Origin: JANOYY01 sp043720395
GTDB lineage: Bacteria; Actinomycetota; Acidimicrobiia; Acidimicrobiales; JANYDT01
NCBI GenBank assembly: GCA_043720395.1
Contig: JAYSSR010000085.1
Coordinates: forward strand, 1 to 64,000
Direction: 5' to 3'
DNA: 64,000 nucleotides
Shown here: positions 44,823 through 53,534 of the stretch, one piece after another
Numbering within the stretch: position 1 is the first letter of the stretch
How the letters are laid out: each line of letters starts with the position of its first letter
Position numbers and translations under genes: made by a program
The notes under the pieces: model-generated
Told to the model about the DNA's origin: nothing
Seen by the model: the letters and a program-made list of their open reading frames with translations, nothing else
The model's database searches: none

Positions 44823-45632
44823 ATGACGACTCGAACGAAACCGACGGTTGCCGACCTCCTCGCCGGGAAGGGGAAGGTGCAGCGAACCAACGTCCTCGCG
44901 TGGACGGTTGACGAAGCAGCGGCGGCCGAAGAGGCCGGGATCGACATCGTCACAACCGGTCACAATCCGCAGCTGTCGGCCATCCGGGCCGCAGCGCCGA
45001 CGGCATTCATGATCACCGGGATGGACTACGGGCGGCTGGCAACCACCGACGACTACCTCCGCGAAGCCTGCACCCTTTACAAGGTCGGAATCGACGCGAT
45101 GTACTGCGTCGCGAGCCTTGAGACGATCGGCCGACTGGCGGCCGAAGGCTTCCCGATCATGAGCCATGTCGGGCTGATTCCGTCCAAAGCCACCTGGACC
45201 GGTGGCTTCCGTGCGGTCGGCAAGACCGCCGAAGGGGCGATGAAGATCTTCCGTCAGATCAAGCGGCTCGAAGACGTTGGCGCGCTCGGAGCGGAGATCG
45301 AAGTCGTACCGGCGGAGGTCGCCTCGGCCATCTCGGCTCGTACGTCGCTCTTCATGATGTCGATGGGTGCCGGTACAGGTTGCGATGCGCAATATCTCTT
45401 CGCAGAGGACATCCTTGGTTCTCATGACGGTCACTACCCGCGTCATGCCAAGCGCTACCGCGACCTCCGGGCGGAGTATGCGCGCATACAGCTTGAGCGT
45501 GTCTCTGCTCTCACCGAGTTCCGCGATGACGTGGCCTCTGGCCGGTTCCCGGAGAAGGGCCACCTGGTCCCAATCGCGTCGGACGAGTTGGAGAAGTTCC
45601 TCAACGAGCTCGACGCCGAGTCGACTACGTGA
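44823..45632 (+). CDS. PanB-fold protein (ketopantoate hydroxymethyltransferase-like) with altered metal site
   Basis: 269 residues from ATG 44823 (a TTG three codons upstream is possible). The PanB pattern is retained in IMSHVGLIPSKATWTGGFRA near 112-131, AEIEVVPAEVA with the general-base-like E160, and SMGAGTGCDAQYLFAEDILG near 180-199. The metal-binding VGDS of true PanB is replaced by TTGHN (44-48), and the substrate Lys of KIEGG is absent (MYCVASLE). So it is probably not pantoate synthesis but a related aldol or retro-aldol reaction on another 2-oxoacid. GTGA-coupled to the first PhyH gene, inside the transporter operon. Confidence 0.72.
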   Translation: MTTRTKPTVADLLAGKGKVQRTNVLAWTVDEAAAAEEAGIDIVTTGHNPQLSAIRAAAPTAFMITGMDYGRLATTDDYLREACTLYKVGIDAMYCVASLETIGRLAAEGFPIMSHVGLIPSKATWTGGFRAVGKTAEGAMKIFRQIKRLEDVGALGAEIEVVPAEVASAISARTSLFMMSMGAGTGCDAQYLFAEDILGSHDGHYPRHAKRYRDLRAEYARIQLERVSALTEFRDDVASGRFPEKGHLVPIASDELEKFLNELDAESTT

Positions 45633-46456
45633 CAAGGAATTCGGTGAACGATCTACTGCCCCTTCTCGACGACCGCTACGAACTTGCTCCCGAGGCGGTG
45701 GCGGCCTACCGCAACAACGGTCACGTCCTTCTTCAGGGAGTGGCCAGACCCGATGAAGTTGCTGCGTTCCGGCCCGTTGTAGCCTCCGCCGTCTCCCGGT
45801 TCAACCGGGAGAGTCGTCCGCTTGCCGAACGAGACACGTACGGCAAGGCGTTCCTTCAGGTCATGAACCTGTGGTGCGACGACGCCGACGTGCGCCGCTT
45901 CGTGTTCGCTGCTCGGTTCGCCGGCGTTGCCGCCGCTCTGCTCGGGGCCGAGGGCGTTCGCATCTACCACGATCAAGCGCTCGTGAAGGAGCCCGGTGGC
46001 GGGCACACGCCGTGGCACCAGGATGCCATCTATTGGCCGATCGACGGCACGCGTTGCGTCACGATGTGGATGCCGCTCGTGGACATCACCCCCGAGATGG
46101 GCATCATGACCTTTGTCGAGGGCAGCAACACCGGGGAGCTCGGCGAAGAGGCGATCTCCGACGACTCCGAAGCCCATTTCGATGCACTGGTGAGCCGCAC
46201 CGGGGCCAAGCTGTCCGTTCCGGTCCCGATGTCGGCCGGGGACGCCACGTTCCACGGTGGCTGGACGCTGCACAAGGCCGGGGCGAACAGTTCGGCAATC
46301 ACCCGCGAGGTCATGACCGTGATCTACTTCGCACGCGATCTGACCGTGCAGACGCCAACCAATGAGCCGCAGCGTCGCGACCTCGCCCGTTGGCTGCCAG
46401 GGCTCGCCCCGGGCGACCCAGCGGCCTCGGAACTGAATCCCGTCCTCCCGGACTAG
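45629..46456 (+). CDS. phytanoyl-CoA dioxygenase (PhyH) family protein 1
   Basis: 275 residues, Fe(II)/2-oxoglutarate oxygenase fold. Iron ligands are visible as HxD in TPWHQDAIYW near 132 and the distal His in GGWTLHKAGAN near 212; MWMPLVDITPEMGIMTFVEG is family-typical. Hydroxylates or demethylates a small substrate. Starts at GTG overlapping the PanB-like stop. First of three PhyH genes in a row. Confidence 0.87.
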   Translation: MTRNSVNDLLPLLDDRYELAPEAVAAYRNNGHVLLQGVARPDEVAAFRPVVASAVSRFNRESRPLAERDTYGKAFLQVMNLWCDDADVRRFVFAARFAGVAAALLGAEGVRIYHDQALVKEPGGGHTPWHQDAIYWPIDGTRCVTMWMPLVDITPEMGIMTFVEGSNTGELGEEAISDDSEAHFDALVSRTGAKLSVPVPMSAGDATFHGGWTLHKAGANSSAITREVMTVIYFARDLTVQTPTNEPQRRDLARWLPGLAPGDPAASELNPVLPD

Positions 46457-46472
46457 TAGTTGGGGACGAAGC

Positions 46473-47306
46473 ATGCCTGCACCAACTCCGCTTGAGGACT
46501 TCGAGTTTGATCTGCGGGGGTTTCTGGTGTTGCGCGGAGCTCTCGACCGAGGCGAAGTCCGTCGCCTCAACGAGGCCTACGACCGGTTCCCGCCGTTGTC
46601 CAACGGCGAGTGGGTTGGCAACGCGCAGCGTCGTGATTACACGAAGGACACCGGATTCGAACTGCATAACGTTCTCGATTGCGATGACCGGGCCTTCGAT
46701 TTCCTGATCGATCATCCGAGCTGGATCGCTCATGTGCGTCACTATGCAGGCGAAGAGGGGACCTACGTCGAAGGCGTATCCATCGACGAGAACATCGCCA
46801 CCATCCGACGGGCCGGTGGTCATCACCCCGTCCATTCCAGTGGCTTCACTTCTCCGGTCCGGACTCAGTACGCCTATCGCCACGGCAGTTTCCGGTGCGG
46901 TCAAGTGAACGTGCTGTTGGCGCTCACCGATATCGGCACAGACGATGGAGCGACCATGGTGATCCCGGGAAGCCACAAGTCCAACCTTCCCCATCCACTC
47001 GCCGGGGATTATGCCCGTGGTGATCGCATGGACACTTTACCGGGAGCGGTCGAGGTGCATGCGAAGGCCGGTGACGCGCTGATGTTCGTCGATTCGCTCA
47101 TGCACGGTGGGTCGAGCCGCACCACTGTTGCAAGTGAGCGTCGGGTCATCATCCTTCGGTACGGGCCGTCGTGGGTGCGCACCCGGTTTGGGTACACCTG
47201 GTCCGACGCCCTGCTGTCACGGATCACCCCGCATCAACGGGAGATCCTTCAGCCCCGATCGCCGGTCAGGACTGGCGATCCGAATATCCCGTACCAGCGG
47301 GGATAA
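46473..47306 (+). CDS. phytanoyl-CoA dioxygenase (PhyH) family protein 2, non-canonical iron site
   Basis: 277 residues. The PhyH scaffold is clear (FDLRGFLVLRGALDRGEVRR, GQVNVLLALTDIGTDDGATM then VIPGSHKSNLPHP, and distal DSLMHGGSSRTT), but no HxD triad is seen where expected; the region reads RAGGHHPVHSSGFTS. GGGGACGAAGC precedes the ATG. It is a distinct subfamily, or an enzyme with another metal arrangement. It lies 16 bp after PhyH 1. Confidence 0.8.
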   Translation: MPAPTPLEDFEFDLRGFLVLRGALDRGEVRRLNEAYDRFPPLSNGEWVGNAQRRDYTKDTGFELHNVLDCDDRAFDFLIDHPSWIAHVRHYAGEEGTYVEGVSIDENIATIRRAGGHHPVHSSGFTSPVRTQYAYRHGSFRCGQVNVLLALTDIGTDDGATMVIPGSHKSNLPHPLAGDYARGDRMDTLPGAVEVHAKAGDALMFVDSLMHGGSSRTTVASERRVIILRYGPSWVRTRFGYTWSDALLSRITPHQREILQPRSPVRTGDPNIPYQRG

Positions 47307-47367
47307 AAAAGCGGGGCGTTGCCAGCCATGGAAAAACAACAAATTCGCACTATGAAAGGCCCAGGCT

Positions 47368-48198
47368 ATGAGCGTAATGACGGCCCCCGACAAGGAATCG
47401 TTCGACCGTGACGGGTTCGTGATCAAGCGAGGCTTCTTCACGCCCGACGAAATCGGTGCAGTGATCAACGCGTTCCAGGTCGATCAGTCGATTCATAAGC
47501 GCGCCTATGGTGTCGACGATGGCCAGGGAGGTGCAACCGAGATCGCTCTGTGGAATGAACCCGGCGAGGACTCCTTCGGAGCCTTGGCTCGCAGCGAACG
47601 GCTCGTGCGCGCCGTCGAGAGCCTGCTCGGCGGCGAGGTGTACCACTACCACTCCAAGATCACGATGAAGCGGCCGGGTGCCGGCGGCACCTGGGTCTGG
47701 CATCAGGATTATGGGTACTGGTACCCGAATGGTTGTCTACGCCCTGACATGCTCACCGTGGCGATTCCGCTTACGCCGAACACGGCAGCCAACGGGTGCC
47801 TGAACGTACTGGCCGGGTCGCATCTCATGGGCCGCCTGGACCATGGGTTTGTCGGCAAGCAGACCGGCGCTGAACCGGTGCGGGTTACTGCTGCCGAAGA
47901 ACGCCTTCCTCGGGTGGCGTTCGAGGCGCAGCCGGGTGATGTGATGTTCTTTCACTCGAACACGCTGCACACGTCGGCGCCGAATCAGTCCGACATCGAC
48001 CGTCACCTGCTTCTGGTGGCTTTCAACACCCGGACCAACGATCCTTACCTTGAGCATCACCACCCGCGCTACACGCCGATCGAAGTTTTGCCAGACAGCG
48101 AGATCGTGGCCCGAGCCAATCGCCACGACGGCGAGGGTCGGGTCTTCCTCGACCCGTCGACGGACAAGAGCGAAGCCACGTTCGAAGTTCTTGCTTAG
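47368..48198 (+). CDS. phytanoyl-CoA dioxygenase (PhyH) family protein 3
   Basis: 276 residues. HxD in WVWHQDYGYWYPNG near 112, LTVAIPLTPNTAANGCLNVL then AGSHLMGRLDHG, and the distal His in FFHSNTLHTSAPNQS near 200: a complete Fe(II) site. ATG 47368 has AAAGG upstream; an ATG three codons later is possible. The GH13 gene starts 4 nt after its stop. The 61-bp gap before it is A-rich with a poly-A stretch. Confidence 0.87.
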   Translation: MSVMTAPDKESFDRDGFVIKRGFFTPDEIGAVINAFQVDQSIHKRAYGVDDGQGGATEIALWNEPGEDSFGALARSERLVRAVESLLGGEVYHYHSKITMKRPGAGGTWVWHQDYGYWYPNGCLRPDMLTVAIPLTPNTAANGCLNVLAGSHLMGRLDHGFVGKQTGAEPVRVTAAEERLPRVAFEAQPGDVMFFHSNTLHTSAPNQSDIDRHLLLVAFNTRTNDPYLEHHHPRYTPIEVLPDSEIVARANRHDGEGRVFLDPSTDKSEATFEVLA

Positions 48199-48202
48199 TC
48201 AG

Positions 48203-50512
48203 ATGGAATTTCGCTCTGTCGAGTCGACGCATTGCATCGTTGTTGACGACGACAATGGACTGCCGATTGCATTCAGTTCTTCGGTGCCGGGTGGTGCGCG
48301 TCGGGTCCGTATCGAGGCCGCTGTCGAATGCGAGGTCGATGGATCTGAATGCCGAAGCCCAACGGGCGGCATCGAATACGTCGACACTGTTCGATTGACA
48401 GATTGTGTTCGCACCGCCGACCCCACAATGCATGAAACGCCGACCGGTCGCACATGGCGGGTGCCGGTGCGGATTGGCGGAGCTGTCGGTGCAGTGGAGG
48501 TTGTCGGCGAGTTGCTCTACAGCCTGAACCGGCTCGGCCCTGCGGGCAGTCTGGGATTCGATTTCGTAGGCGCGCAGACACTCGTTGTCCGGAACCTGGT
48601 GTTGCGGGTTTCTCTTCAGCTCGGCGGTGGCACATGGTCCTTTACTGCCCCGGGGAACGGGATCGCAGGAGCCACGCCTCTGGAGGTCATCACGTCCGCT
48701 GTTGGTATCTCACCAATCGGTGGCTTGCGAGGGTCGAGCGGCCTCGTACATCTCGAACCGGCCAATCATGCAGACAGCGCCGTGGGCATCTGGTTCGACA
48801 ACGATATGGAGATCCCCGAGATCGACGTGCGCGGAACTTCCCAGTCGTCCCTTGCGTTCTCGCTCACCACGAACTTTGCGGCCGACCTCGCCAACACCAC
48901 GAGCAACGAACTCCAATTCTGCTCGTTTGATGTCGACGTTCCTCGGTGGTCGGGCTTCCCAGCGCTGTTCGATGGGTGGCTTCGCGCCCGTGGCCACACC
49001 TCACCGGGGGCCGCTCCTAATTGGATCGTTGGCGCGATGATCTACGAAGCGCAGATCGGCTTCTCCGTGTTCGCGCAGACGAATCACTACAGCCCGTATC
49101 CGGAGGTGAACAATCTCACCGACGATCTTGACCGCATCCGCGGACTCGGATTCACCGTGATTCAGCTAATGCCCCGCCAGCCCTATCCCAGCTACAACAT
49201 TCATGATTACTGGAATGTGGACGTTTCGTACGGTCCGCGAGCCATGTTGGTTGAACTCGTGGAGCAGTGTCATGCGAGAGGGATGCGCATCATCTTCGAT
49301 GTGCTTCTTCACGGCGTGCTAGATCAAGAGTCGATTGGTGCGGCAGCCGACGGAGTGCGGGCAGGGCCGTTTGCTGACCTTGTAACTGCCGAGACCTCGG
49401 ACAGCTTTGGCAGCGACGTGAACGACTGGCACAACTATCTCATTGCCTGGTCCCGTCACATTCTCGACTTTGAGCCGTATTGGCGAGCGGGTAGCCCGGC
49501 GGTGTCGCCCTTGATCGCGGACCATCCTGATTGGTTTGCCCGTGACTCGGCGGGCGACGTGGCCGGCGTGTACACGAAGGCCTTCGATCCACGCAATCGC
49601 GAGTGGCAGGCGTACTTCACCGAGGCCATGAGCTTTCTTATGGTCGAACTTGGCATTGATGGATTCCGGTTCGACGCGCCGACGTACAACGACTTTCCGA
49701 ACTGGGCGGACTGGGCGAGGGGCCGAGCGGGTTCGTCTGCCTTGTCGTGTGTTGGATTGTTTGAGCGCCTTCGGCCGGTGCTCAAAGGAATTCGGTCTGA
49801 TTCGTTGATGTATACCGAGCCGTCGGGCCACGCGCTTCGCAAGTCAATGGATCTCAATTACAACTACGACGAGCAATGGCTGGTTACTGCGATCACCAAT
49901 CCGTCGGCGGTGAAACCGTGGGGAGTAAAGAATGCGAAGGGACTGGCGCTCTGGATGAGCGACCGCGACGCGCTGTTGCCGAAAGGTTCGCTCACCGCGC
50001 ACCACATCGATTCGCACGACACGTTCTGGTGGCCGACATGGGGCAAGAAGTGGCGTCGCGAACAGTTCGCTTCGGAGCAGTTTCGATTGCTCACGGTCAT
50101 CTTCGGGAGCCTCCCCGGGCCGTTCATGATGTTCGCCGGCGGCGAGCAGGGAATCGAAGATCTGCTCCCTCTTCTGGCGACGCTCAAGGACCGTCGCGAA
50201 TGGAGCAACGGCGCGGTGTCTTGGTGGACTTCCGATGAGGTGCCCGAGGCGGTGTTCGGTCTCACTCGCTCGTTCGGCGCGGAGAGCACGACGGTGTTGG
50301 CCAATTTTGCTGATGCCCCGGTGGCGGTGTCGATTCCTGTGCTCACTCCGAGTCCGAAAGTCCTGTACAGCGTGAGGGGCGGCGAGGCATCGGGCGGATT
50401 GGGCGAATTGGGCGAATTGGGCGAATTGGGCGAGTCAGTTGATCGTACCTTTACCGATGATCGAATCCTGCTGGGTCCGTTCAGTGCGGTCGCGTTTTCG
50501 AATAGCGCATGA
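48203..50512 (+). CDS. GH13 (alpha-amylase) family protein with large N-terminal beta domain
   Basis: 769 residues. The first 270 residues form a beta-rich domain without a recognised family. The catalytic barrel starts near 272 (NWIVGAMIYEAQIGFSVFAQ). All three catalytic carboxylates are present: nucleophile D491 in DGFRFDAP, acid/base E539 in YTEPSG and D606 in HIDSHDT. A GLGELGELGELGES tandem repeat lies near 731-744. No signal peptide, so it acts in the cytoplasm on an imported oligosaccharide or glycosyl phosphate. It starts 4 nt after the PhyH 3 stop. Confidence 0.83.
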   Translation: MEFRSVESTHCIVVDDDNGLPIAFSSSVPGGARRVRIEAAVECEVDGSECRSPTGGIEYVDTVRLTDCVRTADPTMHETPTGRTWRVPVRIGGAVGAVEVVGELLYSLNRLGPAGSLGFDFVGAQTLVVRNLVLRVSLQLGGGTWSFTAPGNGIAGATPLEVITSAVGISPIGGLRGSSGLVHLEPANHADSAVGIWFDNDMEIPEIDVRGTSQSSLAFSLTTNFAADLANTTSNELQFCSFDVDVPRWSGFPALFDGWLRARGHTSPGAAPNWIVGAMIYEAQIGFSVFAQTNHYSPYPEVNNLTDDLDRIRGLGFTVIQLMPRQPYPSYNIHDYWNVDVSYGPRAMLVELVEQCHARGMRIIFDVLLHGVLDQESIGAAADGVRAGPFADLVTAETSDSFGSDVNDWHNYLIAWSRHILDFEPYWRAGSPAVSPLIADHPDWFARDSAGDVAGVYTKAFDPRNREWQAYFTEAMSFLMVELGIDGFRFDAPTYNDFPNWADWARGRAGSSALSCVGLFERLRPVLKGIRSDSLMYTEPSGHALRKSMDLNYNYDEQWLVTAITNPSAVKPWGVKNAKGLALWMSDRDALLPKGSLTAHHIDSHDTFWWPTWGKKWRREQFASEQFRLLTVIFGSLPGPFMMFAGGEQGIEDLLPLLATLKDRREWSNGAVSWWTSDEVPEAVFGLTRSFGAESTTVLANFADAPVAVSIPVLTPSPKVLYSVRGGEASGGLGELGELGELGESVDRTFTDDRILLGPFSAVAFSNSA
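50392..50436 (+). repeat. 9-bp tandem repeat inside the GH13 gene
   Basis: Five units of GGGCGAATT type (one GGGCGGATT, three exact GGGCGAATT, one GGGCGAGTC), encoding GLGELGELGELGES in frame. Because the unit is a multiple of three, copy changes keep the frame. A slippage-prone surface loop near the C-terminus. Confidence 0.85.
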
Positions 50513-50622
50513 GTGATGACGCGGTCTTGAAAGTTGCTGTGCTCACAGACATGACCGGAATCCATGTGTTCGATACCCAGGGGGTTTCCTACTTCGTGAG
50601 GCGACCGGAGAACCGGCGATGA
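50509..50622 (+). CDS. 37-residue coupled open frame, possible truncated ThuA-like N-terminus
   Basis: ATG overlaps the GH13 stop (ATGA). It reads MSDDAVLKVAVLTDMTGIHV then FDTQGVSYFV and stops inside the antisense end of the convergent permease gene. The opening (KVAVLTD-TG-HVFD) resembles the first strand of ThuA-type sugar-utilisation proteins, which are about 220 residues. It may be the stub of a gene cut off when the two clusters were joined. Could also be chance. Confidence 0.3.
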   Translation: MSDDAVLKVAVLTDMTGIHVFDTQGVSYFVRRPENRR

Positions 50623-51620
50623 CCGAGGAGCGACAACACGATGACAACACCGAAGCCGAGACTCGTGTAGTAACCGTCGAGACCGACGGCCACCACGCCC
50701 GTTTGGATGAAGACGACGGTGGCAGCACCGATCAACAGGCCCCCGATGGTGCCGCGACCACCGCCGACCGGCGTGCCGCCCACGAACACTCCGGCCAGCA
50801 CCGGGAGGAGCAGTCCTTCGCCCATCGTTGCGTAGTACGTGGAGTTCAGGAGAATCGCGATCACTGCGGCGATGGCACTACAAATCCCGACGATGACAAA
50901 GGCGATCGTTTTGGTTCGCTCGATGTTGATTCCCATAGCCCGACCCGCTTCGGGGTTGTCGCCGGCAATATGGGCATGGATTCCGTATTTGTGCCGATGG
51001 AAGATCATCCCCAAGAAGAGCGCGATTCCCGCAGCCCAGAACATCTGGGAAGGAATTGGGCCCCAGGATCCAACGATGGCATGGCGGATCGCAGAGTTAT
51101 CGTATGACGAGAAGATCCGAATTTCGCCTCTGTTCAGCACGTGGGTAAGGCCGATCAGGGCGAAATTCATCCCGAGGGTGGTGATGAGGGAGGACAGTCC
51201 GAGCCGTGTCACCAGAAACCCATTCAACCAGCCACATCCGATTCCGACCACCAACGCTGCGAGCAAGGCAACGAAAAAGCTCGTTCCGAGGGCTTTGAAT
51301 GTTACGGAGTATGCGAGGCCTGCCAACGGAACAATCGATGGGAAGGAGAGGTCGCTCTCGCCTGCAACGGTTACGAATACAAGTCCGAGTCCCAGGATGA
51401 TGAAAATCGGAAGCGAAAGGAATACTGCGGAATAGATCCCAGTGTCTTTCAGGAAGACGCGGGGCGACGCGATGATGAAGATCACCATCATGACGAGAAA
51501 GAACACGCCCGCACCGACAACGGGCCGAAGCCTCTCCGGAACGATCAGAGTTCGTTTCTTCCTCGGCACGACGGCGGCACGCAAAGACTCGCTTACAGAA
51601 AAAGACTCGTCGGCTGTCAT
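50589..51620 (-). CDS. sugar ABC transporter permease (RbsC/FrcC type)
   Basis: 343 residues, eight to ten helices after a charged N-terminal tail. Family segments: GLGLVFVTVAGESDLSFPSI, GWLNGFLVTRLGLSSLITTL and IHAHIAGDNPEAGRAMGINI, then VFVGGTPVGGGRGTIGG. Membrane part of a ribose/fructose-type importer. Start overlaps the ATPase stop (ATGA). Convergent with the GH13 operon; no clear terminator in between. Confidence 0.9.
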   Translation of the reverse strand: MTADESFSVSESLRAAVVPRKKRTLIVPERLRPVVGAGVFFLVMMVIFIIASPRVFLKDTGIYSAVFLSLPIFIILGLGLVFVTVAGESDLSFPSIVPLAGLAYSVTFKALGTSFFVALLAALVVGIGCGWLNGFLVTRLGLSSLITTLGMNFALIGLTHVLNRGEIRIFSSYDNSAIRHAIVGSWGPIPSQMFWAAGIALFLGMIFHRHKYGIHAHIAGDNPEAGRAMGINIERTKTIAFVIVGICSAIAAVIAILLNSTYYATMGEGLLLPVLAGVFVGGTPVGGGRGTIGGLLIGAATVVFIQTGVVAVGLDGYYTSLGFGVVIVLSLLGHRRFSGRLTK

Positions 51621-52408
51621 GACTGGATCTTTCCTCGAGCCGAGTCCTTCAACAGTCGAACAAACTCGTCGGAAGTCATGTCGCCCTTTGGCCCGTCGAA
51701 CACGATGCGCCCCCGATCGAGAATGACAAACCGGTCGGCAACGGCATGGGCGTCCCAGGGGTTGTGACTGATGAAGATTACGGACTTCCCTTGTTGTTTC
51801 AGGTCCACAATAAAGTCCATGACTTCGGCAACTTCCGAAAGGGCCATGGCTGTCGTAGGCTCGTCGAGGAGCACCAATCTGCTGTTGAACAAGATTGCCC
51901 TGGCGATCGCCACGCCTTGCCTCTCACCCCCCGAAAGCTTGTTTACGGTGGAGATCGGTGTCCATACTTTCGAGGTGTAGCCGATGCGCCGAAGCAGTGC
52001 CTCGGTTTCGGCGATCTCCTCCTTGCGCTTCACGAAGCCGAGCGCGTTGGTTCGTTCTCGGCCCATAAACACGTTGTTGTAGATCGTTTGCTGCTCGGAA
52101 AGCGCGCGGCTCTGGTGCACGGTCTCGATGCCGAGGTTTCGGGCTTTCGACGCATTCCACCCTCTTGTCTCACGGCCGTCAACGGTGATTCGGCCCCCAG
52201 AATCAGGTCGCTCAATGCCAGAAATGATCTTGGTGAGCGTGGACTTTCCTGCACCGTTGTCGCCGACGAGTGACACGATCTCGCCGGGATAGAGGTTCAG
52301 GTAGATTCCTTCGAGCGCAAAGACCCGACCGAAAGACTTGCTGATGTTGGTAAGTTCGACCAACGGGTCGGACGTTCCAGGAATCTTGGTATCCACGACA
52401 ATCATCAT
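51617..52408 (-). CDS. sugar ABC transporter ATP-binding protein, single domain
   Basis: 263 residues. Walker A GDNGAGKST, signature LSGGERQGVAIARA, Walker B RLVLLDEPTTAM, and switch His in FISHNPWDAHAVADRF. RbsA-type proteins usually have two ATPase domains; this one has a single domain like FrcA. Starts at ATG 52408 (or the next codon, also ATG). Follows the binding-protein gene by 28 bp. Confidence 0.9.
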   Translation of the reverse strand: MMIVVDTKIPGTSDPLVELTNISKSFGRVFALEGIYLNLYPGEIVSLVGDNGAGKSTLTKIISGIERPDSGGRITVDGRETRGWNASKARNLGIETVHQSRALSEQQTIYNNVFMGRERTNALGFVKRKEEIAETEALLRRIGYTSKVWTPISTVNKLSGGERQGVAIARAILFNSRLVLLDEPTTAMALSEVAEVMDFIVDLKQQGKSVIFISHNPWDAHAVADRFVILDRGRIVFDGPKGDMTSDEFVRLLKDSARGKIQS

Positions 52409-52436
52409 TCGATCGGGTCTATGACACCTTCGCTGC

Positions 52437-53438
52437 CTAGCGGTATCCCTTGGGCAGTGTCGATACCAACTTGTAGTTGTCGGTCGTGACGAAGCCCGAG
52501 GAGGTGTCGACACTCGAAGGGGCCAAGCCGTAGACCTTTTGCATGCAGAGCGAGACGATCGGCATGTATCCCTGCTTGAAGGGTTCCTGGTCTGCGCTGA
52601 GCTGCACGTGGCCGCTGGCAAACGCTGCGAACACGGTGGCACCAAGATCGAAGCCCGAGACCTTTACCGCGCCCGGCTTCAGGCCTGCAGCCTTGAAGTA
52701 GTTCCCCATGTTCCCGAGCACCGGTCCGGCTGCGACAATCAGCTTCAGCTTCGTTGCCTTCTTGACGCTTGCGGTCATCGAGGCCGTAGCGAGGTCGGGG
52801 TTTCCGTTGGTGTCGCCCAGAGTGTTCAAGTTCAGTTTGTTGACCTTCAAACCGGCCTTCTCCAAAACGGCGACGGTCCCGTCCTCGCGGTCGGAACGAC
52901 CGGGCACACCGAAGGTGCCGGCGACGATCGCCTCGTCGCCGGCGACGAGACCGAAGTCCTTGATCGATTTGGCGGCGAGAGACTCGCCCATGAAGCGAAG
53001 GTTTGCGCCGACAAAGCCACCCCCTACATTCTTCAGCGTTTCAGCCGGAGGTACGTTGGCAAAGTCAACGAGGATCCCGGCCTTCTTGGCCTGGGTCGCC
53101 AGAGGTTGGATTGCTCCATCTCCAGGGTGTCCCATGAACGAGATCGCGTCGGGCCTTTTGGCGATCTCTTCCCGGAAGCCCTGGACCATTTTGGGGAAGT
53201 CCCAGCCTGAGCCGATGATGGTTACGTTGGCCCCGGTATCGGCGGCAGCGGTGCGCGCGCCCTTCTCCAGAATGTCGGAGAAGGCATCGGACGCACCACC
53301 TTTGAAGTAGCTGATCCTCACCTTCGAACACCAACCGGTGCCCGCCGCCGTTGCGCTCGGCGCACTGATGAGTGAGAAGGCAGCCGCACTGATTGCGGTA
53401 GCTGCCAACATCGCTGTTGGTCGACGTGAAACGTTCAT
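52437..53438 (-). CDS. sugar ABC transporter substrate-binding protein (RbsB type)
   Basis: 333 residues with a Sec signal (AMLAATAISAAAFSLISAPS, cleavage near residue 32). Periplasmic-binding fold of the ribose group: VRISYFKGGASDAFSDILEK, ISFMGHPGDGAIQPLATQAK, VKVSGFDLGATVFAAFASGH then VQLSADQEPFKQGY. AGGGGGAACC precedes the ATG. Leads the three-gene importer; a degenerate copy of the shared operator lies 82 bp upstream. Confidence 0.9.
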   Translation of the reverse strand: MNVSRRPTAMLAATAISAAAFSLISAPSATAAGTGWCSKVRISYFKGGASDAFSDILEKGARTAAADTGANVTIIGSGWDFPKMVQGFREEIAKRPDAISFMGHPGDGAIQPLATQAKKAGILVDFANVPPAETLKNVGGGFVGANLRFMGESLAAKSIKDFGLVAGDEAIVAGTFGVPGRSDREDGTVAVLEKAGLKVNKLNLNTLGDTNGNPDLATASMTASVKKATKLKLIVAAGPVLGNMGNYFKAAGLKPGAVKVSGFDLGATVFAAFASGHVQLSADQEPFKQGYMPIVSLCMQKVYGLAPSSVDTSSGFVTTDNYKLVSTLPKGYR

Positions 53439-53519
53439 GGTTCCCCCTGAGTATGGGACTGGGCAATCGTCCAGACCCGGAAATTCTCCAGCAGACCCAC
53501 GCATCCGGTCAAGTTCAGT

Positions 53520-53534
53520 ATTGATTCCATGAAT
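53520..53534. promoter_or_regulatory. operator-like palindrome, site 2 (one mismatch)
   Basis: ATTGA-TTCCA-TGAAT matches the shared pattern at nine of ten arm positions. It lies 82 bp upstream of the RbsB-type gene, at the left edge of the desaturase relic. Extended flanks AGTATTGA and TGAATAT agree with the perfect sites. Confidence 0.45.
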
